DNA of 64,000 bases from Escarpia spicata (GCA_963995525.1 OZ023205.1:67095298-67159297); one strand, 5' to 3'. Numbered from the stretch's first letter, positions 1 to 13,139 are shown. Notes: a model not told the origin generated them from the letters alone. Program-made: numbers and translations.

Positions 1-945
1 CACAACACACATGTGGCACATTGATTCCAACTCACAGTGACACAGAATGCAAACATTACACATGGAGTCATCTCTGTGTACACAACAAGAATCTTAGCTA
101 GTGTCAGACAGTATTTAGATCCAAGTAGTGAAATTAACTATACTGCAGTGTTCAAAATTAAGGCTTTTGAATCGGCAGCTACCAATTCAAAATCCATTCC
201 GCCAATTCAATTTGTTATCGGCCCGACACCGCTGGTTCACAAATGCCACCAGTTTATCTTGGCGGACACAGCTAGGCTGCATCTGATGCATAATTTGTTA
301 GAATTCTTAGACGCGACTCAGTTATAGGAGATGGTAAACGCAACTTTGGTAATAATTAAACAACAGTTCATCAAAACTACTCTTATCATGCGGACAGTTG
401 CATTCAATTGAGAAGCCAACGAACGCCAAGTCTAAACATTGGTGGCATTGCCACCGGCAGTGCAGAGTCAGACTGGATGTCATTTTTCACAGTTTTGCCA
501 CATCCTTTGGACAAAATTTTATGGTGTTTCGAAGTTGTCTCAGTTGTAGGTCAGAGTTAGGCATTCTTTTTGTTCTTTATCTACAATTAAATACGGCCTA
601 AATCCAAATTTGACTGGTGACAAAAGTGTATTTCGTAACGTGACCAACATCGGCAAGGTGAAGGCCACATAGCGTGGTGGCATCACCTAACAAATAAACC
701 AGGAAACACCTAAAAAGAAGTGACAAATGTACTGTATACATGCGTCTGAGTGCAACACTAATACAGTTAAACACAAGTACTAGCTTTGGGCAGAGTTTGA
801 AGAATCATGAGATACCTTTGCAACAATATTTATTATTATTATAGGCTAGTTTGGTAATTAAAAATATTATTTAATAATTTGCACTTTATTATTATAGTGT
901 GCTTACATACATTTTTCAAGGCATAATTTTAATTATATATTTATG

Positions 946-949
<4 letters not shown>
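1..949. other. Unique AT-rich sequence
   Basis: Only short reading frames without recognisable domains. Nothing supported. Confidence 0.6.

Positions 950-978
<29 letters not shown>
950..978. repeat. (AT)n microsatellite
   Basis: Uninterrupted AT dinucleotide run. Confidence 0.95.
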
Positions 979-1225
979 GACATGGAAGCACCCAGGAATT
1001 ATTCAAAAACAGTCTATTTTGTTGTTAAGAAGTTTTAATGTGCCGCGTGACAAAGCGGGTGGTGTTTTTTCGCTTTGATGTAATTCTCGACATTGTCATT
1101 ATGTTATCCAGTGATTCGGACTTTGATGGGATTTTCAAATCGAGTTTATAACGAACGCTGCCATCGAAGGGGAATGTTTTGTACTATGGTTACGCATTTT
1201 AAATATAACACTGACTTAATAGTTC
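979..1225 (+). mobile_element. piggyBac-like element fragment, copy A
   Basis: This segment (starting CATGGAAGCACCCAGGAATT, ending AATATAACACTGACTTAA) closely matches 2182-2463 in the larger element. Both copies contain the stretch CCAGTGATTCGGA and GCTGCCATCGAAGGGGAATG. In this copy ATG at 1101 would read MLSSDSDFDGIFKSSL and stop, resembling the acidic Ser/Asp-rich start of piggyBac-type transposases; that reading is an inference. Confidence 0.6.
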
Positions 1226-1648
1226 AGACAGAATGACGGCTATGATCACAAAGAATGCCATTTTGTATAAAATCTTGAAAATACATGCACTCAGAAAAAA
1301 TAAAATTATTTCAGTTTTATTTACCATAGACATTTAATTAGTTTTCCATTCTGTAGCATAGTAATTTATGAACATTTAATACACAACATGTAACCGTTAA
1401 TTATTAATGAAAACAATTTTTTTAAATGAATTGTTGAAAAATATTTAAGTATTTTATTTTTGTCAAACTTTAGCAATTCATATTTAGGTAATAAATTGAC
1501 ATATATGTCACATACTTGGCTAGTTACACCAGGAATTAGTTCTTCAGATGTAGTGAACATTTTATTTGAATCAGATAAAAAAATTAGTTATTTGCATTCA
1601 TGCAACCCGAGTATATCACATGATTCACTCAAAGCACATTCTCTCGAT
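1226..1648. other. Unique AT-rich sequence
   Basis: Nothing recognised between the piggyBac-like fragment and the 50-bp direct repeat. Confidence 0.6.
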
Positions 1649-1697
1649 TTAATAGGATTCAATAACAGGCACATATTTGCATTAATCTGGCCTTGAG
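1649..1697 (+). repeat. Direct repeat of about 50 bp, left copy
   Basis: TTAATAGGATTCAATAACAG and the next 29 bases recur at 2775-2823 with one difference in the shared core. The right copy begins at the TTAA that ends the palindromic element. Confidence 0.9.
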
Positions 1698-1876
1698 AGA
1701 GTAATGACTTCCTTTGATTTCCACAGGTAATTGCTAAGACATATCAGACTGACTTGGTGAAAATGAGATGGCCACCTAGTGGTGGGGCTGGCTAACGGCA
1801 AACTTTGGATGTAACCCGAGTTGCCGCATGATTAAAAACTGGGAATAACAATGCCGCTTTCTACCTGCTACATATT

Positions 1877-2778
1877 CCTCTCGTGGTCAGACCGCCCGAA
1901 TCAGGGGCACATTTAAACTGGTACCGCAAAACAGTGTCATCCAATAATGGAAATTTATTTCAGCAGTTAGCAGATAATAATTCTGAAGTTTTACTGGAAG
2001 GCGTTAAAACTTTGAAATCTTGGCGATTTCCATGGCTAAATAACGCCAACCACCACACAGTTTTGTAGTCAAACTCAGCGTCACACAATTTCCGGTCCCT
2101 CTTTTATGCAACGCATTGAATATTTTAATGGAGATTTTCAGCCAATGAGATTAAAATTTAACATTTGTTGTGGGCATAAACATGGAAGCACCTGGTAATT
2201 ATTCCCAAAACAAGCGTCCACAGGCGATTTCTATCTTTAAATGTGAACTTTTTAGCGGTTCATTTTGTTGTAAACAAGTATTAACGTGCCACGCGATGAA
2301 GCAGGTGGTGTTTTTTAGCTTTGTTGTAATTCTCGATGTGGTCATTATGTGATCCAGTGATTCGGATTTTGATGGGATTTTTTAATCGAGTTTATAGCGA
2401 ACGCTGCCATCGAAGGGGAATGTTTTGCACTTGGTTATGCATTTTAAATATAACACTGACTTAAACACCACCAGCTTCGTCGCGCGGCGCATTAATACTT
2501 GTTTACAACAGAATAGACCACTCAAAAGTTAGCATTTAAGTGTAGAACTCACCTCCAGACGCATGTTTTGGGAATAATTCCTTGATGCTTCCATGTTTAT
2601 GCCCGCAGCAAATGTTTAACTTTAATCTCATTGGCTGAAAATCACCATTAAAATATTCACTGCATGGCATAAAAGAAGGTACCAGTTTAAATGTGCCCCT
2701 GTATTCGGGCATATTCAGGTGTTCTGGCCATGTGTTGGAGTCAGGTTGATTCGGGCGTTCTGACCACGAGAGGGTTAA
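1877..2778. mobile_element. piggyBac-like palindromic element
   Basis: The left end reads CCTCTCGTGGTCAGACCGCC; the right end is its complement and abuts TTAA (2775-2778), the piggyBac target. The arms are a long imperfect inverted repeat: GGGGCACATTTAAACTGGTACC at 1913 versus its complement near 2679, CAGCCAATGAGATTAAA near 2140 versus its complement near 2620, and TTGTTGTAAACAAGTATTAA near 2265 versus the complement near 2500. The unpaired centre is about 2313-2464. No intact transposase frame. The left flank (TATT) no longer shows TTAA. Confidence 0.7.
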
Positions 2779-2823
2779 TAGGATTCAATAACAGGCACAT
2801 GTTTGCATTAATCTGGCCTTGAG
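2775..2823 (+). repeat. Direct repeat of about 50 bp, right copy
   Basis: Second copy of the 1649-1697 sequence, starting with the terminal TTAA of the piggyBac-like element. Confidence 0.9.
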
Positions 2824-3559
2824 CGGTATATATCAAATCATACCTGGATTAAACATTTAATGCACCTGCAATATTTCCAGGACCATATTTAGTCAATTAT
2901 AAACGTTTCAATTAAACTGTTCTAATAAAGCATTGTCACTGATAAACTGGTTGACCTTCTAATGACAGAAAGTCAACTAAAGGTCAAAAGGTCATCTGTA
3001 CTCACCATCTATGCACTGTTCGCTCGGTCTGCAAACTTCTGGCCGAAACAGGCATCCTGAAACAGCAGGGAAAAGGTCAAGTGAGTCAGGGTGCCCATAT
3101 TGGTGCATAGGTAGGTCATTTAATCAATACCTCACCAACCATAAGATGTGGACACAATGTTTGGAGGCCTACACCTGTTCCGGTGAACAACACAACAGAT
3201 ATCATGAAAGGTCTTGAATACCAGAAATGAGTATTAGTATTACTGAAAACACAAAGGGTGAACACTACTCAAACGGGGATTAGTAAAAGTAGGCTGTTTC
3301 CAGTAAATATGTATTCCCCTGGCATGTGTGTGATATAAAAACATACCTGCTTGGTCCCATGGTATGGACAAAACCCTAAGGGACATCCCCCCTCAGGAAC
3401 ACCACCCCTCAAGGACATAGCCACTTGTGGACAAAATCCCTCTTAGACAAAAACCTTGATGGCCATTTTTGTCCAAGCAGGGTTGTTCTTCACTTGCATT
3501 GACTAGTTCTTCATCAAATCGTAATTTTCTAATCATAAAATGTGCAAACAGTTGTTTTC

Positions 3560-3674
3560 CACAAAGATGCATGTGGGTCTTCAGATGTGTTTTAGGAACA
3601 ACCTCCAATATCACTACTGATGCTAGATGTTGTGGTAGCAAGTTCCATAATGCCTGGACTGCAATGGTGAACAA
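3560..3674 (-). pseudogene. Possible LINE reverse transcriptase C-terminal scrap
   Basis: The minus strand reads AVQALWNLLPQHLASVVILE...THLKTHMHL, similar to the end of many LINE reverse transcriptases (LWN-LP-LR-ASSLE-FK--LKTHLF). It is short and has no tail, so this is a weak call. Confidence 0.35.
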
Positions 3675-3679
3675 CTGAT

Positions 3680-5850
3680 CACCCCAACATATATAATTTT
3701 GTATATATTTTGCCAGATGTTCTTGAAATGTTTATGGCGATACTAATCATCATCACAGTGTAGAATGTTCATCAATTAAGATCACGTACTGTGTATATCA
3801 TGGTATACGTCTGTGCATGGATGTGGTATAGCTGACATAATCTGAATAAAATGTATAATTATATATATATGATTTCCACAATTATTTACCTGTTTTTCAA
3901 AATATCCACATATAATATATCCGTGCCAACACGCCACTGTTACTGATCACATCTGAAATTATTCAAACATTAGATCGAACAATTTGTTCGTGTTCTCATC
4001 TTAACGCTGTGATTTCTGCATGTTAATATCAGTAAGCACCACTGTTGGTAACTAAAACTACCTTGGTACTCTCAGCCCAACTAATAATTCGTTAAATAGT
4101 TGCGGGGTAGGATCAAGTATCCATTGTCATAGATACATCATTGTTTTGACTGTCTCAATTTAAAGTAGAAAATCACATGACGCACCCTTTGACGCATGTT
4201 AGTGGCTGTAGTGTTATATCATGCGCCAGAGCAGCCACGGGTCATTTCGGGAAGCATCTATTTTGCTTAACTTAGATTCTTCTAAGAATAATTCATGATT
4301 CCTAATATAGTGGTCATTTATATCACTTTTGGCTGAACACACACTGACACACAACAACACCTAGTCATATAATCACTTTTGGCCCACAATTTGACTAATT
4401 CAGTCACAGATTGTCAAACATGTAATTTGGGATATTTTATATTAAAAACATGGTAAGCCGCCTGTGCAATACAATTTTTTACTACTCTTGGTTCCAACTT
4501 ATGTAACACAAAACTGAACCAATCTGGTATTGATTATGCACATGTCAGCTCGTTAATGTATAATCAATTAATGTATTATTTTGTTTTGATAAACTATTCA
4601 GAAAACAATTAAACTGATTCAAATTCAGCCAAGCCGCTTTTCGACAAAGAAAGGGCGATGGGTTACAACTGTTAAGATAATGCTGTTTTCACACTTCTAC
4701 AAGTTATACCCGATCTGCATAACAAAGTCAAATCTTAAATTTGAATGTTAATTGTGCAACTACGAATGTACGAGACTAGAACTGTGTTTGGTGGCACACG
4801 TATGTGGCACAACTGGAGCAATGGACACTACGCCAATTTTGAATTGCAACGTATGTTAGGAGATGTTCTTGCAACTTTGCGAGGATTACATTAAGCAGCA
4901 TCTAGAGTACAGATAATAATATTGTTACCAAGTGCATTGCCACGACCATGCGTAAAGGTAATGAATAATATAGAATGAAATATACCCAGTAGGTTGTATT
5001 ATGATATAATTGAGTTCTAGTGATGCAACGTGAACTAATTAAGGCAGGCTATTGAGACGCATGATGACACAGGATAAATGACAATAAAATAATACCATGA
5101 GAGGCATACTGTGAAATAAACAGACAAAGTTACTAGAAAAAATAATACAATGTTGAAATAAGAAATATATACAGTACACTCAGCTGGCAAAATGTTTTCA
5201 CATAAAACAAGACTGGGGAAATTGTTTCTGCAAAAAAACATGTATTAATATTCATATATATATATATGTATATAATTATATATATATATATATACATATA
5301 TTATGTCATAGACACATTGTAAAGTTCTACAAGTACAGGACTTTTCAGATCTAAATAGTTCAAATGTTGGCTCCTTATATTTGGCTACAAAAAGAAACCA
5401 GTAATAGAAAGTTTAGTGCTGTGTAATGGTTTTAGCCTTGTTTTGTGGCCAAAACTTGTTTTTGCTCTCCTGATGCTTTTCACCATGATAAAACAAATTC
5501 TACAACTCTGCAAAACTGAACCATTCCTGAGCAGAAGGATCCTTCCTCAAAATAAAGTAACAATCAAGCCAGGAAATTATACCAAGCTTAGTACCTAATC
5601 TAAATGCATAACATTCTCATGTGAAAATGTCATCCTCTCTGCGACTTAATTTCCGTGACTATATTTACGACTTTTCATCTGACTCCACATTCATGACTTC
5701 ATGTCAATGACATTTCGCAGTGAGTCTAATCAGTCTATTACCAATAATCACGGCATGATCTCATCCTTGCTCACTCTCACTGTGTCTATGTCCTCACGCA
5801 TCAATACCTGGCAGTCAGAAAACTTTCTCTGTAGATACTACGCAGTCTTC
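3680..5850. other. Unique AT-rich sequence with an (AT)n run
   Basis: No gene recognised. An AT/TA simple repeat with an interruption lies at 5252-5300. Confidence 0.6.
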
Positions 5851-5854
5851 CAAC

Positions 5855-6560
5855 TAGCACTTGTCCGTTTGTCCAGGACAAGTACAAATTTGTCCACACA
5901 AGTAGAATGTCGGACTGTCACTGTCCACTGATGGTTATCTGGTGGACAAGTGAAAATTGACAGAATATTTCAACAACATTTACAGTATATTTCACAGTGT
6001 ATTTTATTGCTGTCGATTTCATTTTGAAAATATGTCGAAGCTAATGAAAACAAACATTTAAATGCCGCCATTTTCTACAAGCGATGTCGCATTGCTATAG
6101 GCAGCCAGGTTACAAACTTGACCGGTGTTATTCCTTTTGGTTGTATGACGGCAGCACTGACACTGTGTGCGCTAAATATAACCTCGGACCCGCACACCAC
6201 GTAATTTAGATTCTTTTGAAACTGAATGCAGGCATCTTTAAGTATATAAACATAAAACAGTCACTACCATTTCCTTTATTTTCAAACAGTAATTAAGTTG
6301 TTGCCCTTTTGCAATGTTTGTTTACAGACTTTGGTAATTTTTTTGCCAAACTTTCTGACGCAGTCACGAATAACCGCTGGCGTAACAGCACTATGATTGT
6401 TTGTTTTTATCATAAAAGTAATCATTTCTTAGTTTTTGTTTGGGTAAAGCTTGTATCATTGCTTTCCGTTAGCATTTATCCAGACAAGTGAACATTTTGG
6501 CAGACAAGTAGATTTCAAAACTCACTTGTCTGGCGGACAAGTACAAATTCTGGCTTATTT
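5855..6560. repeat. Possible transposon remnant bounded by ACTTGTCC motifs
   Basis: The left end is rich in CACTTGTCC and GGACAAGTACAAATTTG (5857-5945); the right end has CACTTGTCTG and GGACAAGTACAAATTCTG (6523-6556). The shared ends suggest one element of about 700 bp, but no clear terminal inverted repeat or target duplication was found. Confidence 0.4.
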
Positions 6561-6564
6561 CTAA

Positions 6565-7610
6565 CACAGGTTACTATTGTGAGTATGAGGATGAGAGGTT
6601 AATACAATGGTATTTTCTTGGATGATGGCAAACAGTCTATGCATCAGCAGTGGCACGAGCAGATAAAGAAATAGAGGTCTTAAGAAACACATAGAAATAA
6701 AAGTAGCTGGAGAGCAGACTGAGAATGAGATGGACACATGCATGATACAGAGAATTAGCAAGGCGAGATTGACAAAGAAAGTAGGAAAACAAAAGAAGGT
6801 GGAAGAAGAACCTGACTGAAATCATAATGGAGAAACACTGGGGAGAGATGTGAAATGGCCGGGATGAGAGGTAAGAATGGGTGAAAACAGCAGAAAATTT
6901 GGATAGATGGAGAAATATTGTTGAGAGGGCAGAACGGCCAGTCTCCAACCCAAAAGGGCCACAAGGCACCAAGGGGACAGAAGAAGTAGTCCATGCTTCT
7001 GTGAGTTCCTCTGTGGCATCCTATTAACAGTTGTAACAATTCAGTAAGTGTTGTTATATACTGACGTGGGACCGATAGTTACCACAATCAAAACTAAAAA
7101 CAACTGCACACTACAACTAGAAAGACGATAATGACATCAATAATCACCACAAGACATGTTGAACCACATATACGCCAACATCAGCCATTAATGAAGCTAC
7201 TAATACTATCGAGATCTCTAGAAGTGCTTGCAGCTGACTAAATGAAAGGGTTTTGATTTTGTACCATCTAATAAAGTGCTGGTTTAAATATTCATGTAAA
7301 CTATAGGAGGTTTGACAACTCGGCAATTTGACCAAAATGTTTTAAGTGGGGCGATGGTTGAAGAGAGTCGTCTACACGGTGCACCATGGCATGTTTCTAC
7401 ATGGAGTCCCTGTGAAAGGAACAACGTTGAAATCCCTGTGCTGGCCTGAACTTGTAGATGTATCCATGGATATCAGACATAGCAGATCAAAGGAACAATG
7501 TTGTCAAGTTCCCATATACATCAAAACTTCTTTTTTTACACAGACCTGCAGGCAGTGGATGGAAAGACAAACTCACTGACATACAGATATACACTTACTC
7601 AGACATATTG
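6565..7610. other. Unique sequence, purine-rich on the plus strand
   Basis: Overlapping minus-strand frames near 6560-7040 arise from the purine bias and show no domain. Nothing supported. Confidence 0.5.
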
Positions 7611-7617
7611 TCCGATA

Positions 7618-7795
7618 GATACACACACGCGCACACATGCATGCAAGCATCCATGCATGCATGCACGTACACACACATATACAGTCACACGCATGCTCAG
7701 CCATGAGAGACTGATTGACAAACAGACAGGCAGTCAGACAGACAGACCAACAGTTAGACTGACAGACAGACCAAGTCAGTCAGACAGACAGAAAT
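7618..7795. repeat. Microsatellite cluster (CA/GCAT and GACA types)
   Basis: CA-rich and CATGCATGCATGCA runs at 7620-7700 are followed by GACAGACA-type repeats at 7715-7795. Confidence 0.85.
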
Positions 7796-7799
7796 GGAG

Positions 7800-8528
7800 T
7801 AGACAATTAGACACGAGGAAGACTCTTACTCCTAGGGAAGAGTAGACAAACATGAGGGAGATTCCAAGGGAAGAGCAGGCAATCAGATGATCTGATTTGC
7901 CAACGCAGGAGTTAGTTCATCTTAATAATGCATGAGCCGCCAGTTAGGCAAAATCAATACGACCAATGAACTGTATCCTAATGAATGGGTTGTTTTGCGA
8001 GACCTGTCAAGTATGCGTGCATGTGTGCGTGCACACGCATAAATCCCATACGACTTTGGTGTTTCTGTTGTGATCACCACTGCAAACACGCCACCAAAAA
8101 CGTAACCTCTATACAATTCAAACAGTCTATACATATTCATACACTGACAGAGAATTCTGTAAACTTGTACAGTCAACCAGTATATATTATTTCTTCCATT
8201 CATCACAAGTGACCATTAGTTGGCAGCATAGTGATAAGCTTTTGACGAAACATTATAAAACCATTTAAAAAACATTGTGCATGGAGAAGTGAATATTATT
8301 AAATATTAAACGGTTATTTTCTTGTCACAATGCACCTCACATTCATGAAATAATTTGCTGTCAAATTAACAGGTTACTTCTATTTTCCACAAATTTGTAA
8401 ATATAATTTATACATGATCTTGCAGTTAGGTAATCTTCATAATCTATTTATAAGTTCATGCAATCAACAGTTGCCCGAGTAATTAAAATGCTGTAATTAT
8501 GATATGGAAAGCAAGGCCAAATAAATGG
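7800..8528. other. Unique sequence
   Basis: No coding or repeat signal recognised. Confidence 0.5.
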
Positions 8529-8529
8529 T

Positions 8530-9815
8530 TTCCAAGGAAAGGTGAAAGGTGTGTTTTCTGCGAACTATATAGTACACTGAAGCAACCTTATCAGTTTGTT
8601 TCCAAGGAATGGTGGAAGGTGTGTTTTCTGCGAACTGTACAGTATACTGAAGCAACCTTATCAGTTCGTTTCCAAGGAATGGTCGAAGGTGTGTTTTCTG
8701 CGAACTGTACAGTATACTGAAGCAACCTTATCAGTTCGTTTCCAAGGAATGGTTGAAGGTGTGTTTTCTGCGAACTGTACAGTATACTGAAGCAACCTTA
8801 TCAGTTCGTTTCCAAGGAATGGTGGAAGGTGTGTTTTCTGCGAACTGTACAGTGCAATGAAGCAACCTTATCAGTTCGTTTCCAAGGAATGGTGGAAGGT
8901 GTGTTTTCTGCGAACTGTACAGTATACTGAAGCAACCTTATCAGTTCGTTTCCAAGGAATGGTGGAAGGTGTGTTTTCTGCGAACTGAACAGTATACTGA
9001 AGCAACCTTATCAGTTCGTTTCCAAGGAATGGTGGAAGGTGTTTTCTGCGAACTGAACAGTATACTGAAGCAACCTTATCAGTTCGTTTCCAAGGAATGG
9101 TGGAAGGTGTGTTTTCTGCAAACTGTACAGTACACTGAAGCCACCTTATCAGTTCGTTTCCAAGGAATGGTGGAAGGTGTGTTTTCTGCGAACTGTACAG
9201 TACACTGAAGCAACATTATCAGTTCGTTTTCAAGGAATGGTGGAAGGTGTGTTTTCTGCGAACTGTACAGTACACTGAAGCAATCTTATCAGTTCGTTTC
9301 CAAGGAATGGTGGAAGGTGTGTTTTCTGCGAACTGTACAGTACACTGAAGCCACCTTATCAGTTCGTTTCCAAGGAATGGTGGAAGGTGTGTTTTCTGCG
9401 AACTGTACAGTACACTGAAGCCACCTTATCAGTTCGTTTCCAAGGAATGGTGGAAGGTGTGTTTTCTGCGAACTGTACAGTACACTGAAGCCACCTTATC
9501 AGTTCGTTTCCAAGGAATGGTGGAAGGTGTGTTTTCTGCGAACTGTACAGTATGCTGAAGCCACCTTATCAGTTCGTTTCCAAGGAATGGTGGAAGGCGT
9601 GTTTTCTGCGAACTGTACAGTACACTGAAGCCACTTTATCAGTTCGTTTCCAAGGAATGGTGGAAGGCGTGTTTTCTGCGAACTGTACAGTACACTGAAG
9701 CCACCTTATCAGTTCGTTTCCTAGGAATGGTGGAAGGCGTGTTTTCTGCGAACTGTACTGTACACTGAAGCCACCTTATTAGTTCGTTTCCAAGGAATGG
9801 TGGAAGGCGTGTTTT
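8530..9815 (+). repeat. 70-bp minisatellite (about 18 units)
   Basis: The unit starts TCCAAGGAATGGTGGAAGGT and ends AACCTTATCAGTTCGTT, period 70. Variants are ordered along the array: AGCAACC units on the left, AGCCACC on the right, and GGCGTG replacing GGTGTG only from about 9590 onward. Confidence 0.95.
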
Positions 9816-10022
9816 CGAAACAGTGTTTGCAATTTGAATGTTGTGTCCACAAAACATTCAAATTGTTTAGAAAACATTCCAATAGTAAACACTGCTGTAG
9901 CGGAAATATGACTCAGAGCAAGTTCCTGCTCATTGCCCACAATCAACATTACAAGTGGGTTGAAGTACACCTGATTTTGCAAACTTCCTGCTAATAATAA
10001 CCACCAGTGGCTTGAGAGGCGT

Positions 10023-10347
10023 GGAACGCAGTAGCGCAGCAGTAAGTGCTTCATACTCTCGACTGAGAGGACCTGGGTTTGAATCGTGTGCGGCGGTGTC
10101 GAACCTTGGGCAAGTTTGTTTACTCTACATAGCTTCAGTTCACTCAGCTGTATGAATGAGTACCTGGCTATAGACAGTGGTGGATATTTGTGTACGAATA
10201 GTCTTTGTGCATTAATTGCAGTATGGCTGAATGCTTCCCACAGAAGTCGAGATGGTGTTCGATTGAACAGGGCTGCCAGGGAGTAAAGTGTAAAGTGCTT
10301 TGAGCAGTCCTGAGGACTGAATACTGCGTTATATAAGAACTTTTTAT
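10023..10347 (+). mobile_element. tRNA-derived SINE, copy 1
   Basis: The head resembles a tRNA promoter: box A-like TAGCGCAGCAGTAAG and box B-like GGGTTTGAATC. A body of about 200 bp follows and the tail is GTAAAGTGCTTTGAGCAGTC...GCGTTATATAAGAAC. Copies at 18704, 27072 and a fragment at 44235 define the family. Confidence 0.88.
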
Positions 10348-10349
10348 TC

Positions 10350-10900
10350 AGCATAATAGAAAAACAGTCAGCAATGAAAAAAACACTAATTCCAATACAA
10401 GTTTGGATTCCGGGAAGAAATAGTCAACCAGTACTAGATGATTAGAAAATGTCTACCAAACGCACTGACGTAAAATGTTATTGTCTGAATGGAGCACGAT
10501 CAAAACAATGTCGATCCAGGATGAGAACTTCCGGAAATATACCAAGCTTCCAGGAACTAACAATGCTGAGAATATCCACTTTCATGCACACACAGGACAA
10601 CACCACTGGCTTCACGATAGCGCCTAATAGCAAAGCAAATTTCCCGGAACATAATCTTAAGTAGTGTGGCCATAGCAACGGTCAATGGCAAGAGATGGTG
10701 ACAAGCCAGAATGCGGGCACAGTGACGCATAATTTTTTCTCTGGGAAATTATGGGTCTTTTAGAAATGGCTAGGCTAGTAACGTAAAGTCCATTTTGATT
10801 GTTTTTGCTGAAATTGCATATACATAATATTAATTTCATCAGGAAATATTGCATTTTCTTTTCAATATCGGTTAAAGATTAGCACAAGTGTTTCGTTGAA
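10350..10900. other. Unique sequence
   Basis: Frames on both strands overlap at 10449-10678, but none has a recognisable domain or splice context. Confidence 0.5.
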
Positions 10901-10901
10901 T

Positions 10902-13076
10902 TTGTCATCTGTGTTATTGCCCTGGTACATGACAAGTGAGGTAGGCTGGCTCAATGTTATTTGTCATCTGTGTTATTCCCCTGGGACATGACACGTGATG
11001 TAGGCTGGCTCAATGTTATTTGTCATCTGTGTTATTCCCCTGGTACATGACAAGTGAGGTAGGTTGTCTTAATGTTATTTGTCATCTGTGTTATCCCCTG
11101 GTACATGATAAGTGAGGTAGGCTGGCTCAATGTTATTTGTCATCTGTGTTATTCCCCTGGCACATGACACGTGAGGTAGGCTGGCTCAATGTTATTTGTC
11201 ATCTGTGTTATTCCCCTGGTACATGACAAGTGAGGTAGGTTGTCTTAATGTTATTTGTCATCTGTGTTATCCCCTGGTACATGATAAGTGAGGTAGGCTC
11301 GCTCAATGTTATTTGTCATCTGTGTTATTCCCCTGGTACATGACAACTGAGGTAGGCTGGCTCAATGTTATTTGTCATCTGTGTTATTCCCCTGGTACAT
11401 GACAAGGGAGGTAGGCTGGCTCAATGTTATTTGTCATCTGTGTTATTCCCTGGTACATGGCAAGTGAGGTAGGCTGGCTCAATGTTATTTGTCATCTGTG
11501 TTATTCCCCTGGCACGACACGTGAGGTAGGCTGGCTCAATGTTATTTGTCATCTGTGTTATTTCCCTGGTACATGACAAGTGAGGTAGGATGTCTCAATG
11601 TTATTTGTCATCGGTGTTATTCCCCTGGTACATGACAAGTGAGGTAGGTTGTCTCAATGTTATTTGTCATCTGTGTTATTCTCCTGGTACATGACAAGTG
11701 AGGTAGGCTGGCTCAATGTTATTTGTCATCTGTGTTATTCCCCTGGTACATGACAAGTGAGGTAGGCTGGCTCAATGTTATTTGTCATCTGTTTTATTCC
11801 CCTGGTACATGACATGTGAGGTAGGCTGGCTCAATGTTATTTGTCATCTGTGTTATTCCCCTGGTACACGACAAGTGAGGTAGGCTGGCTCAATGTTATT
11901 TGTCATCTGTGTTATTCCCCTGGTACATGACAAGTGAGGTAGGCTGGCTCAATGTTATTTGTCATCTGTGTTATTCTCCTGGTACATGACAAGTGAGGTA
12001 GGTTGTCTCAATGTTATTTGTCATCTGTGTTATCACCTGGTACATGACAAGTGAGGTAGGCTGGCTCAATGTTATTTGTCATCTGTGTTATTCTCCTGGT
12101 ACATGACAAGTGCGGTAGGTTGTCTCAATGTTATTTGTCATCTGTGTTATCCCCTGGTACATGACAAGTGAGGTAGGCTGGCTCAATGTTATTTGTCATC
12201 TGTGTTATTCCCCTGGTACATGACAAGTGGGGTAGGCTGGCTCAATGTTATTTGTCATCTGTGTTATTCCCCTGGTACATGACAAGTGAGGTAGGCTGGC
12301 TCAATGTTATTTGTCATCTGTGTTATTCCCCTGGTACATGACAAGTGAGGTAGGCTGGCTCAATGTTATTTGTCATCTGTGTTATTCTCCTGGTACATGA
12401 CAAGTGAGGTAGGTTGTCTCAATGTTATTTGTCATCTGTGTTATCCCCTGGTACATGACAAGTGAGGTAGGCTGGCTCAATGTTATTTGTCATCTGTGTT
12501 ATTCTCCTGGTACATGACAAGTGCGGTAGGTTGTCTCAATGTTATTTGTCATCTGTGTTATCCCCTGGTACATGACAAGTGAGGTAGGCTGGCTCAATGT
12601 TATTTGTCATCTGTGTTATTCCCCTGGTACATGACAAGTGGGGTAGGCTGGCTCAATGTTATTTGTCATCTGTGTTATTCTCCTGGTACATGACAAGTGG
12701 GGTAGGCTGGCTCAATGTTATTTGTCATCTGTGTTATTCCCTTGGTACATGACAAGTGGGGTAGGCTGGCTCAATGTTATTTGTCATCTGTGTTATTCCC
12801 CTGGTACATGACAAGTGGGGTAGGCTGGCTCAATGTTATTTGTCATCTGTGTTATTCCCCTGGTACATGACAAGTGGGGTAGGTTGGCTCAATGTTATTT
12901 GTCATCTGTGTTATTCCCCTGGTACATGACAAGTGGGGTAGGCTGGCTCAATGTTATTTGTCATCTGTGTTATTCCCCTGGTACATGACAAGTGGGGTAG
13001 GCTGGCTCAATGTTATTTGTCATCTGTGTTATTCTCCTGGTACATGACAAGTGAGGTAGGCTGGCTCAATGTGATT
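10902..13076 (+). repeat. 60-bp minisatellite (about 36 units)
   Basis: The unit starts TTGTCATCTGTGTTATTCCC and ends GGCTGGCTCAATGTTATT, period 60 with some 58-59 bp units. Higher-order structure is visible: a seven-unit block (about 418 bp) with the rare GTGCGGTAGGTTGTCTC variant is present twice, near 11968-12236 and 12384-12656. Confidence 0.95.
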
Positions 13077-13139
13077 TCATTTTCCCTGCCCAATATATGA
13101 AAGTCACATCACATTTATTTATCACACCCAAACCCACAT

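Noticed and set aside
9779..10354. 191-residue minus-strand frame
   Set aside because: It runs antisense through a SINE and the end of the 70-bp array.
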